DNA of 64,000 bases from Nannochloropsis salina CCMP1776 (Eukaryota; Sar; Eustigmatophyceae; Eustigmatales; Monodopsidaceae): positions 1,709 through 65,708 of the forward strand of contig SDOX01000153.1 of NCBI GenBank assembly GCA_004565275.1, in the 5' to 3' direction. Both the position numbers and the translations under genes were made by a program. The notes beneath the pieces were generated by a model. The model was not told the DNA's origin. It made no database searches and was given only the letters and a program-made list of their open reading frames with translations. Each line of letters starts with the position of its first letter. Position 1 is the first letter of the stretch. Shown here piece after piece: positions 34,060 to 45,243 of this stretch.

Positions 34060-35667
34060 ATGGCGGAAGAAGCGAAAGGCATGGTGGGCATGGACGAGGA
34101 TCGCCCCGTCCCTCATGGAGGTGAGGAGAGAAAGGTGGATGCAAGAGGGCTTGTGAGGAAGCCTTCCCCACGTCTGTTCTGGTGCAACTTTCGAACATGT
34201 CCTTGCTTGGACCGATCCCATGTATCATTTGTGTATCGTGGGCATTTGGTTACGATCGAGACCATCTACGCGAGCCTCTTGTACGGGTGGTCCTTTTTTT
34301 CTTGTTTTCCCCCCCATGCGTCTTTCCATGGTTTTGCTCCGCCTGAAATCACACTCCTCTCTGTGTGTACGCCTTATGAGAGCTTGCAAGTGGACACGGC
34401 ATGTCGAGAGGGAGGGGGATTTAAACCGTGTTGCGCGTCATTTTTGCCGGATTCTGCGCGCTGCCAAATTCCTTCTCCCCGGGGGGGGGGGGGGGGGGGG
34501 CGACTTTGATAAAAGGGGTGTCCCTTTGCTTCACCCCCAGTTAGCTGGGATCTCCACACATTCTTATTTCCCACGTTCATCTTCGCTTCTTGGATCCGAA
34601 ACCTTCTCACCCGTCCTCATTGCCGCTCCTTTCCTATCTTCGAGCAGGGGGCGCCGAAGAGGGCTGTGGGCTAGGCGGTAGCACCAGTGGGTCCACCTCT
34701 GGGGCAGCAGGTAAGCTGTGGGATGGACGGCTATAGCAGGAAGTAGGGATTTGTGTGCAAAGGCGGCATTCAGAGCGGGAGATGCAGGGGGGAAAGCGAG
34801 GGTGGGTAAGGTGGGGGCGGGAAGGACAGGAACGGGGAAAGAGGACGAGGGAAGGAAAGCCGATTAACCAGCCACATGATTCCAGAAACAGAACAATGGA
34901 ACAGTTCATGTTGTAAGCTAAGATTTTCCACGTTACGGTTCGTCTCCCTTCCATCCCCTTGTCTGGACAGCCCCTCGCTTCGAGATAAAGAAATGGAACG
35001 CTGTCACCATGTGGTCCTGGGATATCTGTGCCGACACCTGTGCCATTTGTAGAAACAATCTGAACGAGCCCTCCATCGAATACCAGGTCGGAAGATTCGT
35101 CTCCGAACTCAGGCCTGATCTCCCCCTCCCCCCTGCCTTGCCCTCTGCTCCTTGCGTTGCACGTCCTCGCCTGTTCATCTACCCTAATATACCGTTCCTG
35201 TCTTGATTTGAGGCGGATTCAGATGTCATTTCTTCTTTGGCGTCTATCTGATCTTCTACCTACCCTCTTGCCCTGCTCCTACAGGCCAACCCGTCTCCCA
35301 ACAATGAAAATGGACTTTCCATCGCTTTCGGTTGCTGCTCCCACGTCTTCCATCTCGATTGCATCCAGGTACTCACCCTCTAATTGAATCTGTTTCTGTC
35401 CCTTTTTTGCCATGAGCCTCGTCTTTGATCATTACAAAATGCGAGATGATATATGTATGTGTGGATGTATGTGTGGTGAGATCGATCAATACATATAGTA
35501 GTGGGATCTCACAATGCCATGTTTCCTTTCCCTTTGTCTTTTTCCAATTTTTTTTCCTTTCATTGCAGCGCTGGCTGAAAGCTCGCTCAGTCTGTCCGTT
35601 GTGCAATAAAGAGTGGGAATTTAGCAAGATTGAGCGCATTCCGGGATACAATGCCTTGGGTATATAA
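34060..35667 (+). CDS. RBX1: RING-H2 subunit of cullin-RING ubiquitin ligases (RBX1/RBX2 type)
   Basis: Five exons join in phase: 34060-34120, 34648-34710, 34971-35086, 35285-35368 and 35569-35667 (140 residues). After an acidic, Gly/Ser-rich start (MAEEAKGMVGMDEDRPVP) it reads PRFEIKKWNAVTMWSWDI, the beta-strand that inserts into the cullin, then the zinc ligands of the RING-H2: CAICRNN, CCSHVFHLDCIQRW and CPLCNKEW. The protein recruits E2 enzymes to cullins and is nuclear and cytosolic. The last ligand pair is Cys-Pro-Leu-Cys as in RBX2/SAG, whereas RBX1 has Asp there; the middle (CAICRN, RWLK) is closer to RBX1. The C-terminus EWEFSKIERIPGYNALGI is about 10 residues longer than human RBX1. 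Intron 1 carries a 20-G run. Confidence 0.9.
34481..34500. repeat. Run of 20 G
   Basis: Twenty consecutive G preceded by CCCC, inside intron 1 of the RBX gene. Length may be inexact because such runs are hard to sequence. Confidence 0.9.
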
Positions 35668-36363
35668 TGGTCTCGGGTAGGTAGGACCTCCTCCCCCATC
35701 CGGCACTCCCTGTGGTTTCTTGACTTTTCGCCCTACGCCTTGGAGTGTGACCCTTGAACATACCTTGCTTGGTGTGGGGAGGCTGGCGGGTAAATACTCG
35801 TGAATTTGGGGGAGAACCAAGCCAGGTTCTGAGCAAAGTCGATAAACGGTTTCTCAACCGTGTGAAATTGATGGGAATAGCTAAGGCATACCTGTGTAAG
35901 TCTATGAAAATGCGCAAAGTGATAACATACAAAGAAAAATAGAAAGAAACGCAGCATATTTTCGAATGCATGTCGATCAAATATCTTTTCGCTTTGTTTG
36001 AGTAGGTGACCCCGTGCCCCGATCTCTTGCTCGATGCCCGCCTGTCTCATTCTCCCAGGGTGCCCTGATTGACAATTATAATTAAAATTGTGAATCCAAT
36101 TGGACCATAAACATTTCCGATACCGAGGGATTTGTGCTGAACAATTATTCAACATTCTATAGTTGATAAGTGAACTTTCCTCACATTTGATCCGAGAATT
36201 CAAAATCAAATTTCAAACTTTGGACAGTCCTTTGGAACCCACATGGCTATGACCCACCAGGCAAAGCGTTGCACCAGCTGTTTTCCCCAAAATATTTCAC
36301 CAGAACTTACCGACCTATCATTTTATTGCATGCAGAAAGGCTTTAGGCTTTATTTTCACGGAA
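35668..36363. other. Spacer, RBX / zinc-ribbon gene
   Basis: AT-rich with no recognisable gene. Open frames on the minus strand (36209-35733) have no domain look. Confidence 0.5.
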
Positions 36364-36799
36364 ATGTGTTACGAGATTCCGTGTAAACAGTGCGGTAATG
36401 CGACTTACTCTGGATGTGGCCGTCACGTCGATGCGGTATGTCCACAGCAAATAAAATGAGGATGCATATTTTACAGACAAAATTTAAATATTCTTGCTGT
36501 GGCAAATGCTTATACATTAGTATATCTCGTGCGTAGTTTGATTCCCGCTTGCAAACGCGTCAGCCTTTGAGCTTTCGCGAATTGTCCTTCTTGAGCTCAC
36601 TGCGCTTTCAAAACAGGTGAAAGCCCAAGTTTTACAAGCTGGACGACAGTGGTGCACATGTGAGACCAGGATTAATATGAAGGGGTCCACTTCTTCCTCC
36701 TTGTCCGCCAATACCTCATCAGTAAATTCTTCAAGCAAAGGGAGTACGAGCACGAGCAACAGCTCGGACCCATCCACAAATGAGTGCGTGATTCACTGA
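36364..36799 (+). CDS. Small Cys/His zinc-binding protein (uncharacterised family)
   Basis: Two exons (36364-36435, 36617-36799) join in phase 0 to give 84 residues. The first 45 residues carry CYEIPCKQCGNATYSGCGRH followed, after VDAVKAQVLQAGRQ, by WCTCET. The pattern C-x2-C, GCG-x-H, CxC is that of a short zinc-ribbon protein found in fungi, plants and algae with no known function. The C-terminal half is a Ser/Thr/Asn-rich low-complexity tail. No signal peptide. The ATG is the first before the Cys motif. Confidence 0.7.
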
Positions 36800-37413
36800 G
36801 ATAGCAAAGCTTTGTGTAAATAGGCTTATTAAATTGCAAGTGTGAGAGGCTAGAAGAAAAACAATGGTGTCTAGTCTATAGGTAAAAATGGAAGCACATT
36901 CTCCTTAAATAAAGCGATTCGGGTACACTTAAGTAGAATGAGAAGTAATATCAGTCGGGTTAGAATGGCAAGAGAAGGCAAAGAATTAATGAGTGTCTCG
37001 AAAATGTAACATTCAATATAAGCGCTTGCCATGGACAGGTTAAACTCAGCTTATTGTTGACCATATAGCTTTTCAGAAGTGCACCTCATGTTGATTCCTT
37101 CCTCTTGACGTCTTTCCTCTTGTGAATAAGCGACCCGATAGAAAATGTTGTCTATATGTCTAGCAGGAAAGTGAACAATTTTGAGGGCTTTTATGAAATC
37201 CCGCCAAAATAAGTGGTGAGCAAAGTCATTCCTGAGGAGAAATCATAGAAAATCGTATTGTATGGAATAGCCTCCGTGAGGACATCATGAAACCGTATAC
37301 ATGCTGTCAAATACAATTTGTTACACCTGGATATTCTTTGCTTTTTCCCTCAGGATTCCCGCAGCTTAAACACTGAAAATTGATAGGATAGCAGCTGCTC
37401 AGATGCTCAGAAA

Positions 37414-37491
37414 CATATATATATATGTATATATATTGCAGGGATGTATATACATATATATATATATATATGTATATATATTGCAGGGATG
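37414..37491. repeat. Duplicated TA-rich unit ending ttgcagggatg
   Basis: Two copies of catatatata...tgtatatatattgcagggatg separated by a few bases; they differ in the length of the TA run. Confidence 0.85.
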
Positions 37492-38113
37492 GGCATGACT
37501 CTCTAATATTTCACGAGGGCATCTCTTTAAATAGAGGAAAAGAATTTAAACGACATGAAACAAATTGACTGATTAATGATTACGAATAATTTTGATACTT
37601 CGGATATAGAGGTCGCTCATCCTAAGCTCGACTCAGTGTATGTTGCTAGACCAGCGGTACTCAAGTTGAATATCCAGACCGTAGAAAAGCCGATACAGGG
37701 AGTCTTGCCGGCGAGTCGTGCAAGATTTTGTGTGTATACAGAAAATGAAACGAGGGTACTGCAAGGTTGAAAGCGTATTTCGCAAAAGTACTTCCGGCTA
37801 GCTTGGTGAAACTTACATGTGCAACAATGCCATTCTATGAGGTCTACTCCTAAACTCTCTATTGACTGAATTAAAGCAAGCATGTGACGAAAAAGCTTAA
37901 AGGATAACCACCGGCCAGTCAAGCGACTAGAACCAAGCAAGATGACTCCTTAGTCCGGAGTGTGGACTCAGGAGCTGGCAATACGCGAATCAGACCCTGC
38001 GCCACAAGCACCCCATCTACCGAATCTTTCATTTTCAATCATTTTATGCATCCCATTATCTTACTTTCTCCGCCGGTCTTGTTCATGCATGGGGCATTCA
38101 AAGTCCTAGCTAG

Positions 38114-38209
38114 TGCTATTCCCGGGCTCACCTATGGGGATTGCCGACGGCATCGCCTTAGGCTGCTATTCCCTGGCTCACCTATGGGGATTGCCGACGG
38201 CATCGCCTT
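38114..38209. repeat. 50-bp tandem duplication
   Basis: The segment tgctattccc(g/t)ggctca followed by cctatggggattgccgacgg and catcgcctt occurs at 38114-38159 and again at 38164-38209, with one difference. Confidence 0.95.
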
Positions 38210-38546
38210 TTGCCCAAGGCAACACTGAACGTGGTATGGAGGCATGGTCTTTCCTTCTCATTTCTTGCATATGGTTGATGTGCGCGAGCTTGTAAAGTTT
38301 AATGAGCCTTGCTTACTCTTTAGGATCACTTTGCGTCATCGAACAGGTGTGCAGACCTCCGAGTTGGTGTCTTTTCACGATAAAAACAATTACCGAGGGT
38401 GAAGCCATTTGTGCAATCTTTCTTCTGAAAGCCATCAGCACAACGACACTGGACAATAAGATTGTGAGCGTTTCTGACCACATGCAGATCAGTTTAGAAA
38501 TGAGGCGGGAAATGAAGCACACTAGCATTGAAAGGCTGTGGTAAGC

Positions 38547-40995
38547 ATGGACAATTTGGAATACAGGAGAGTAGTTCGAGTGGCGCACTTGGGAGCCGGC
38601 AACAAGAAACAAGAAGACATTTGCGAAGTAAGCGTGGTGGTGAGACCGTTACTATCGAATCTATCTGAAGAACGGCTGCTCCAAATCGTCAAAACTGTCG
38701 TATCCTCGATCAATTGGGGTTCAGAGCGACCAGCAACGGCGGAAGGTAGCTGTGGCAGGTAAGCTACATGCTGGAGAGAAGCCTCTGTCCGCATTGAGAG
38801 CGAACCACGCACGTATTCTCACCTTATAAACGCTCAAAAAGGCTACAATGGCTTTAGGGGAAGGGATGAGGATAGAAGTAGACTGTGTTTTTGGCATTAC
38901 TAATCGCAAGATTCAAGATTTTCCCGCACTATGACGCAGCAAATTAGGCTAGTTCATGCTTCTTGCTCAACATTTACCAAACAGTGCAACTTCAGCCTCA
39001 AGTACTGGCAATGAGGTGACGTTGTCGTATCCAACTCAGATGCCAGGGACGCGGCCTTTCTCGGCAAGTCCGGTCAAGATAGATAATGTTGGCAGCCATG
39101 TTCACGTAGACACGTTGCTAATTATAGATGATGAGCAAAGTACAAATGCAAGTCAGGGGCTAGGAGCTACCGAAGACATCATCCATGCTGATCGACCCCG
39201 CAAGGAGAATACTTTGGAGAGTAATCGCGTTGACCGTGACAGAGGGGAGTGCGGCCAAGAGAAGCAATTTCAGGATGACGAGCTGCTTTCATGTCATAGG
39301 CTCGAAGACTCGACATCAATGCTGAACATCGGTTCAATGGGGAAGCTGCGTTCGCACGCGGGTGTTGCTCTGTCAAGAAGCAGCGCGGACGCGGGTGGCG
39401 AGGGGCTTCGTCGTGGGCGAAAAGGCGCGTCTTTGAGCACGCTCAAATCTTGCGAATTTTGCTCGCTTAAAAAGATGAAATGCGACCGAAACCTGCCCTG
39501 CAAAGCTTGTCTTACGCGGAAACAAATTTGCGAGTACCGAGAGCGGAAGCGTCGTCTCCCTCAAGGCAAGAGGTCTTCCTCCCCTCCTAAGATTGTCAGG
39601 CGGGCAGGTCCTCCCATTGTGCCGGCCGCGGTGGCTTCCAAGCCGGACTTTTCCTCTTCTACTATCGGCTTATTTTCTCAATCGACATACAGCGGAGGAA
39701 GATCGACAAGCGAGCTTGCCATAGGACTCAGGGATAGACGCGAAGGTGGCTTGGCCGCGAGCACGCAAGAATTTGCAAGCCGCGAGCAATTCGCAGAAAC
39801 AGATCCCAGGGCTTATTTCCACAGGGGAGCACTCGACACTGAGGTCGTGATTAGAGAGGATCATGCCATCCTGACAAACGACAGTGCTTCTGAGGCCTCC
39901 CTCCCCTTGCGAGATGGAACGTCGATGCCAAGAAGTGACGTCATCAGGACATGGCTTTCTGGTAAGGCAGCTATTCACCCATCGCCAACAACACGACAGG
40001 AAGGACAGCTTACTGAGGCTTCCCTCCCTTTGCGAGATGGAACGTCGATGCCAAGAAGTGACGTCATCAGGACATGGCGTTCTGGTAAGGCAGCTATTCA
40101 CCCATCGCCAACAACACGACAGGAAGGACAGCTTACTGAGGCTTCCCTCCCTTTGCGAGATGGAACGTCGGTGCCAAGAAGTGACGTCATCAGGACATGG
40201 CGTTCTGGTAAGGCAGCTATTCACCCATCCCCAAGAACACGGTGGGAGGCGAGAGGGCAGACAGAGATTGTCAGTAGGCATCGCGACGCAAACGAGGAAA
40301 GTATGGAGCCATCTCTCCGACGCTACCGGGGGAAGCACCACTCCCATCTATCACTTCCTGCGGAGGCCCTAAACGTGGCGGATCGCGAGGTTGCTGCGTT
40401 GACAGAGATGACACCGACCCTGATGTGGAGCGTGATGGATGAAAATCCATCTATCCTATCAGGCCACATGACCGGGGCTCCAGAGGAGGACAGCGGCGGT
40501 GGAAGGGCACGGCCTAGCCCGCAACGCACCATCGGCGTGGAGGACGGTCCCCCCACATCCCCTCACACATTTCCTAGCATTGCAGCTTTCGAAACGGTAG
40601 ATAGATCGGCAAAAACTCCGAGGACCCGTCAGAAGGAGCATCAGCACTCTACCAAGCACGAGCGGGAGGAATCAGTTGAAAGAGACGACATTTGGGAGGG
40701 TGAACAATACCAGGACCAGTCGAGACATTTGCAACAGTCGAACGATGATTCAGAGCGCTCGAATTCTCAGAGAGGTGTTCAATGGCAGATGTCAAGTCCT
40801 GGCTCAGCCGGTTCCACCTCCCCTTCCTCTTTCATTCTGTCATTCCCGACTACTGAAGATATGAATAAAAACGTGAACACATTTCGAGCGCGAGAATTGA
40901 CCACAGACGCAAATGATAACGGTCTGCAAGTGGAAATCTCTTTTCTTGATCCTTGGAGAAGACTGGATGCCATGAACGCGTCAAATCAAGGCTGA
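38547..40995 (+). CDS. Zn(II)2Cys6 transcription factor, copy 1
   Basis: Two exons, 38547-38758 and 38985-40995, joined within an AGT codon (740 residues). The N-terminal exon holds a small unknown domain (EVSVVVRPLLSNLSEERLLQ). Residues about 227-253 form a complete Gal4-type binuclear cluster with spacing C-x2-C-x6-C-x5-C-x2-C-x6-C (SCEFCSLKKMKCDRN then LPCKACLTRKQIC), followed by the basic linker YRERKRRLPQGKR. Residues about 374-496 are three 41-residue repeats (core LPLRDGTSMPRSDVIRTW). Then come a conserved-looking helix AALTEMTPTLMWSVMDENP and a Gln/Ser/Glu-rich tail suited to activation. Zn2Cys6 factors are mainly fungal but are known in Nannochloropsis. Intron position and phase are the same as in copy 2, so they are paralogs. 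No GGGA arrays are present. Confidence 0.88.
39892..40260 (+). repeat. Three in-frame 123-bp coding repeats (copy 1)
   Basis: Units start at 39892, 40015 and 40138 with an exact 123-bp period (41 codons); the third loses similarity near its end. Each includes tgacgtca (39936-39943, 40059-40066, 40182-40189). Confidence 0.95.
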
Positions 40996-42585
40996 GGTCG
41001 TGGTATCTCAAATGGAGTGCGGACGGTCGGATTTGTTGGAATTAGCGGAAGTCGGAGCTCTTACGGCAATGAAAAAAAAGTAAGGAAAGTGCGATGTTTT
41101 GCAATTCCGGCACACCATTTCGTTGTTTAACTCTTTGAAACGCGGAATATAGCTAGACATCAATTACACGTGTCAAAAGACGCTTGCAAACTGCATAGGA
41201 GGAAGATACCCTGCTCTGTCTTACTCACCTTTTTTGTTTGCCAAAAAGTCATCCCTTCGCGTCGTAAAAAGCGATTTATAAGCCAAACTAAAATAAGAAC
41301 GGATACAGGAAGGTGCAAGACAAAATTAAATACGGCACTTTTGATTCAATTCAGAATCTCATTTTTGCAAGTCAAAGGACGCACGCGTCTTTTTCAATTA
41401 TCGATTAACTCGGCCCCATCTAGATTCCTTTCACTAACCAATTCCAGTACATGCAAATCCTTTAAGGATATTTGCATTTTTAGGCTCATCTGAAAGATTG
41501 AAATATGTGCTGCCTAGAATTAAGACAAACGGTACAGAACCTCATAGAGCTTTGTCACGAAATTTTAGGTAAACGTGAGCCAATGACCGCCGCTAAAAAA
41601 GCTATTGATTCATATTGATGTTGAACTTAATGCTTGTGTCGGCTATCAATAAGTGCTAAAGAAACAGACGAGTCTTGAGCGAAAACGATAGGACACAATT
41701 GTGAACTGTAATTCAGAAAGTGGAGAAATACTCATGCTACATTTTTATCCAATGTCTCGGAAGCTTATTGCCATGTATTTTGTAGATCTTCATACGTGAT
41801 ACCATTTTGTCGCTTTCGTAATCCCTATAACCGTCATATGTGGTCGAGTTTGTCTTTCTCCCTCTTGAAGAGATTATCTTATCACGAGGCGAGTGACCGG
41901 CGGTACAAGGAATGAAGGCCGCTGCTAAAGTGGTATTTTTATGCGTTGTATGTGTCGGGCAAATAACCGAGGGAAAGGAGGTCAATCGAAGCCCTGGATC
42001 ACCTTTGGGACTGTATATGGCAGGATACGTACGGAGCACTTTCCTTGTCTTTCCTCAACAGGAGACGAAACTGTCCCCCATCCCTACCCATTCAAGGTTT
42101 TTTTTGACGCCCTATCCGCCGACTTAGGCGACCCCTATATGTTGCGTTGTCGTGGACATGTTTACGCGTCTGATATCATCCAGAGCGCACTTACATGTAA
42201 TAACGCGCTATTTCCGTTCTATTTCCGAAAACCCGAACTGAGGACCTGTCGTCAAGACAATGAGGACCCCAAACCGGGATTTGAGCAATTTTAAGTGTAT
42301 TTTGGATGTTTGAGATTGATTGAACACGGTACAGGAACTTGGATAGTGGCCGTTCTCATGTCTTCCGCCATAATATGAATATAAACTTTTCAGGTCTCAT
42401 TTTTCCAATTATTGCGCAACAAGAAAGTGACCTGTGCTGCCTAAGGGGCTCCCGAACCCCGGCTCGGTGTTTATGCGTACGAATGAAAGAATAAGATGTC
42501 GGTGCACTTGGGTGCGATGCGGCCTTTTCGACTGTAAGATTATTCAACATTCAGATAAATAACGAAATATATCGCAGGTCAGGTG
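40996..42585. other. AT-rich spacer between the two Zn2Cys6 genes
   Basis: About 1.6 kb without a confident gene. A plus-strand ATG frame at 41912-42127 begins MKAAAKVVFLCVVCVGQITE, which resembles a short signal peptide, but the rest is unsupported. No GGGA arrays. Confidence 0.5.
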
Positions 42586-45243
42586 ATGGAGTTGTCGAAT
42601 CCAGGTTCGAGTTCGCTCACGGAACAGAAATCTACGATTCGAGTGATGCGTGAAGGGCAGGGCAGCATGGAAGTAGTGGATGTGTGCACAGTATCAGTGC
42701 GGGTACAAGCACCTCGTGGTTTTGCAAAGGAATACATTATCAGTGTCATCGAAGCTGCCTTGGCATCTTTTGGCAATCAGGGAGAACAAAGTTTGGCTAC
42801 GGGTTCAGAATCCCATCACAGGTAAGGGAATACACCTCGCTTCAGGATCCCTGTCATCGCTGCATTTACTGCTGCCTAGGCGACGTAGATGATGTTACAC
42901 CCATAGGACCTGATATCGACCGGGAGTCTACGCTGTATTGATTTGATAAAAGTAAAGATAAAAGATGGACGAGGGCCAGAAGGGTGTGTCTCATCATTTC
43001 TGTGGGAGATATCGCTTCACTTCACCCTTCAGCATTTACGCAATCGATAACATTCAGAGGGATGTCCCAAAAAAAGGGATGTCCCAAAGACAGCACAATT
43101 GAAAGTTCTAAATAAAGTTCTAAATACTTCGCTGAATTTAACCTTTTTCACCAACAGAAGCGACATTGATGAGGCATGTACTCCAAATTTCCATGAGATC
43201 TTTGCCGTCTCAGGAGTGCCGCTTCCTCCGGTTTCTGAACGTAAGCCTGCCCAGGAACAAAATATAATCGTCAAGCTCATAAATGTGGCTACTCGTGATA
43301 TGCGCTTGCGCAGCACCAGTCTCCGTGAAGGGAGGCGCCGTCGATCAGAGGACAGCTATGTATCCGCCAGCCCCTTCGGCTCGACGCATTGGAGTGACTC
43401 TGTCAAGGACAATACGAGTGGAAGGAGGGACGCTTGTAGCAGTAAAGAGAGGAGCAAGACTGGAAAGACAGCCGGTGACGACTTAGGTACCCATGGCCAC
43501 CCCCCTGACCATGGGGAGGAGGGCGGGTGCCTAGAGACGTGTGTGGCTGGAAGGCTTTCCTCGATATCCTCCGCTTCATCGGTTCAGTCGTTGGGAATAG
43601 AGGGTGGCATGAACACACATTTAGACTCCGGGACCGAGTCAGAAACCGATCCCTCAACTGGCCAGGTGATAGGAGGGCAAAACTGCGCACGCGAGGCTGT
43701 GGTTGGTGGTCTTGCCAGCGCCCAGCCCATCTTTTCCCTTCACCGAAGGAATGAGAGGAAGAAGCACGCGGTTCGAAAATCCTGCGAGCAATGCAGACAC
43801 AAAAGAGTGAAATGTGACGGCTTGCTTCCTTGCTCTCGTTGTAAGCACCGCGAATTGGAGTGTTTCTTCCTTGAGCGCAAACCTCGCCTCCGCCCGGGCG
43901 AGACACAGGGGAAAGCTTTTATCCCTTTGGTCATAAAACGTGCTGTTCCTCGAGCTGGGCAGAATGACCTTGCAGGGATGAAAACCACTGTGAGCGGAAG
44001 GGAGAGGCCTTCTGTGCTCGCTCAAACTGGCTGGGCCAATGACGGTGTGTGCATAGAAAGGAGGAAGACATTAAACAGCGGGGGAGCTTTAGCAGCAGCC
44101 ATGGCTCGTGAAAGTGTAGGCGCACAAAAGAGACAGGCGCCGTATGCTGCAGTTATTGCTCCTTCGCCCATGCAGGACCTCGGAGGGTCTTTAGCATTGG
44201 ATGAGGATAGCTCCCTCCCTGTTCAACACATCTTCCGTCTTTCAGAGCCACAACTAGCAGTGGACAATGGAAGTACTTCCTTGGCGAAAGAGGAGGGGCG
44301 CATCGCTTGTAGGGAGCTGGAGGAAATGCGACAGCGACGGGAGCAACGAGCATTACCCGTGCCTCCAGAGCCACCTGAAGATGAGGACGAGAACGACCGG
44401 GAGTTGGCCTTCCTCCTGGAGATGGAGCCGAGTCTCTTGAGCCCAAATGTGCGACCTGCCGCTGCCCCAGTCTTATCCTTTTACGGAGTGGCATCACCGA
44501 AAGGAGAGGATGAAGATCACGGCTTTTCCACGAGACCCGCTCTCCTCGAACCTGATCGCCCTGCCCCAGCGTGGCCGATCTCCCTCTCATTAGGGGTTAC
44601 GGACACGAAACAGGAAAGACAGCTTACTGAGGCTTCCCTTCCTTTGCGAGATGGAATGTCGATGCCAAGAAGTGACGTCATCAGGACATGGCGTTCTGGT
44701 AAGGCAGCTATTCACCCATCGCCAACAACACGACAGGAAGGACAGCTTACTGAGGCTTCCCTCCCTTTGCGAGATGGAACGTCGGTGCCAAGAAGTGACG
44801 TCATCAGGACATGGCGTTCTGGTAAGGCAGCTATTCACCCATCCCCAAGAACACAATGGGAGGCGAGAGGGCAGACAGAGATTGTCAGTAGGCATCGCGA
44901 CGCAAACGAGGAAAGTATGGAGCCATCTCTCCGACGCTACCGGGGGAAGCACCACTCCCATCTATCACTTCCTGCGGAGGCCCTAAACGTGGCGGATCGC
45001 GAGGTTGCTGCGTTGACAGAGATGACACCGACCCTGATGTGGAGCGTGATGGATGAAAATCCATCTATCCTATCAGGCCACATGACCGGGGCTCCAGAGA
45101 AGGACAGCGGCGGTGGAAGGGCACGGCCTGGCCCGCAAAGCACCATTAACGTAAAGTACAGCCCCCCTACCTTCTATTTCGCACGACCACGCGTTGTAGA
45201 CATTAGACAGAAAGGGCTGTACGATGCCGAGAGCCCTGTCTGA
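42586..45243 (+). CDS. Zn(II)2Cys6 transcription factor, copy 2
   Basis: Two exons, 42586-42821 and 43158-45243, joined in the same phase as copy 1 (773 residues). The N-terminal exon has VVDVCTVSVRVQAPRGF, faintly like copy 1. The binuclear cluster is at about residues 288-314 (SCEQCRHKRVKCDGL then LPCSRCKHRELEC) with the basic flank LERKPRLRPGE. A segment DRELAFLLEMEPSLLS near residue 430 resembles copy 1's DREVAALTEMTPTLMW. Further downstream, from about 44614, the protein repeats that region again as a nearly identical copy of copy 1's C-terminal half, including two 41-residue repeats. It then ends abruptly in a short unrelated tail (KGLYDAESPV). The cluster sequences of the two copies differ at most non-Cys positions, so the shared patch is far younger than the gene duplication. 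Confidence 0.88.
44629..44874 (+). repeat. Two in-frame 123-bp coding repeats (copy 2)
   Basis: Units start at 44629 and 44752, period 123 bp; they correspond to units 2 and 3 of copy 1 at a constant offset of 4614 bp. Each contains tgacgtca (44673-44680, 44796-44803). Confidence 0.95.

Larger units (their letters stand above)
36800..38546. other. AT-rich spacer upstream of the first Zn2Cys6 gene
   Basis: No confident gene over 1.7 kb. Holds TA-rich repeats at 37414-37491 and a tandem duplication at 38114-38209. A plus-strand frame of 80 codons, 38302-38544, ends just before the regulator's ATG; it shows no domain. Confidence 0.5.

Noticed and set aside
39670-40347. A 225-codon open frame antisense to the repeats of Zn2Cys6 copy 1 (and a similar one at 44590-44961)
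   Set aside because: It exists only because the 123-bp repeats are open on both strands; the sense frame carries the zinc cluster and the conserved intron phase.
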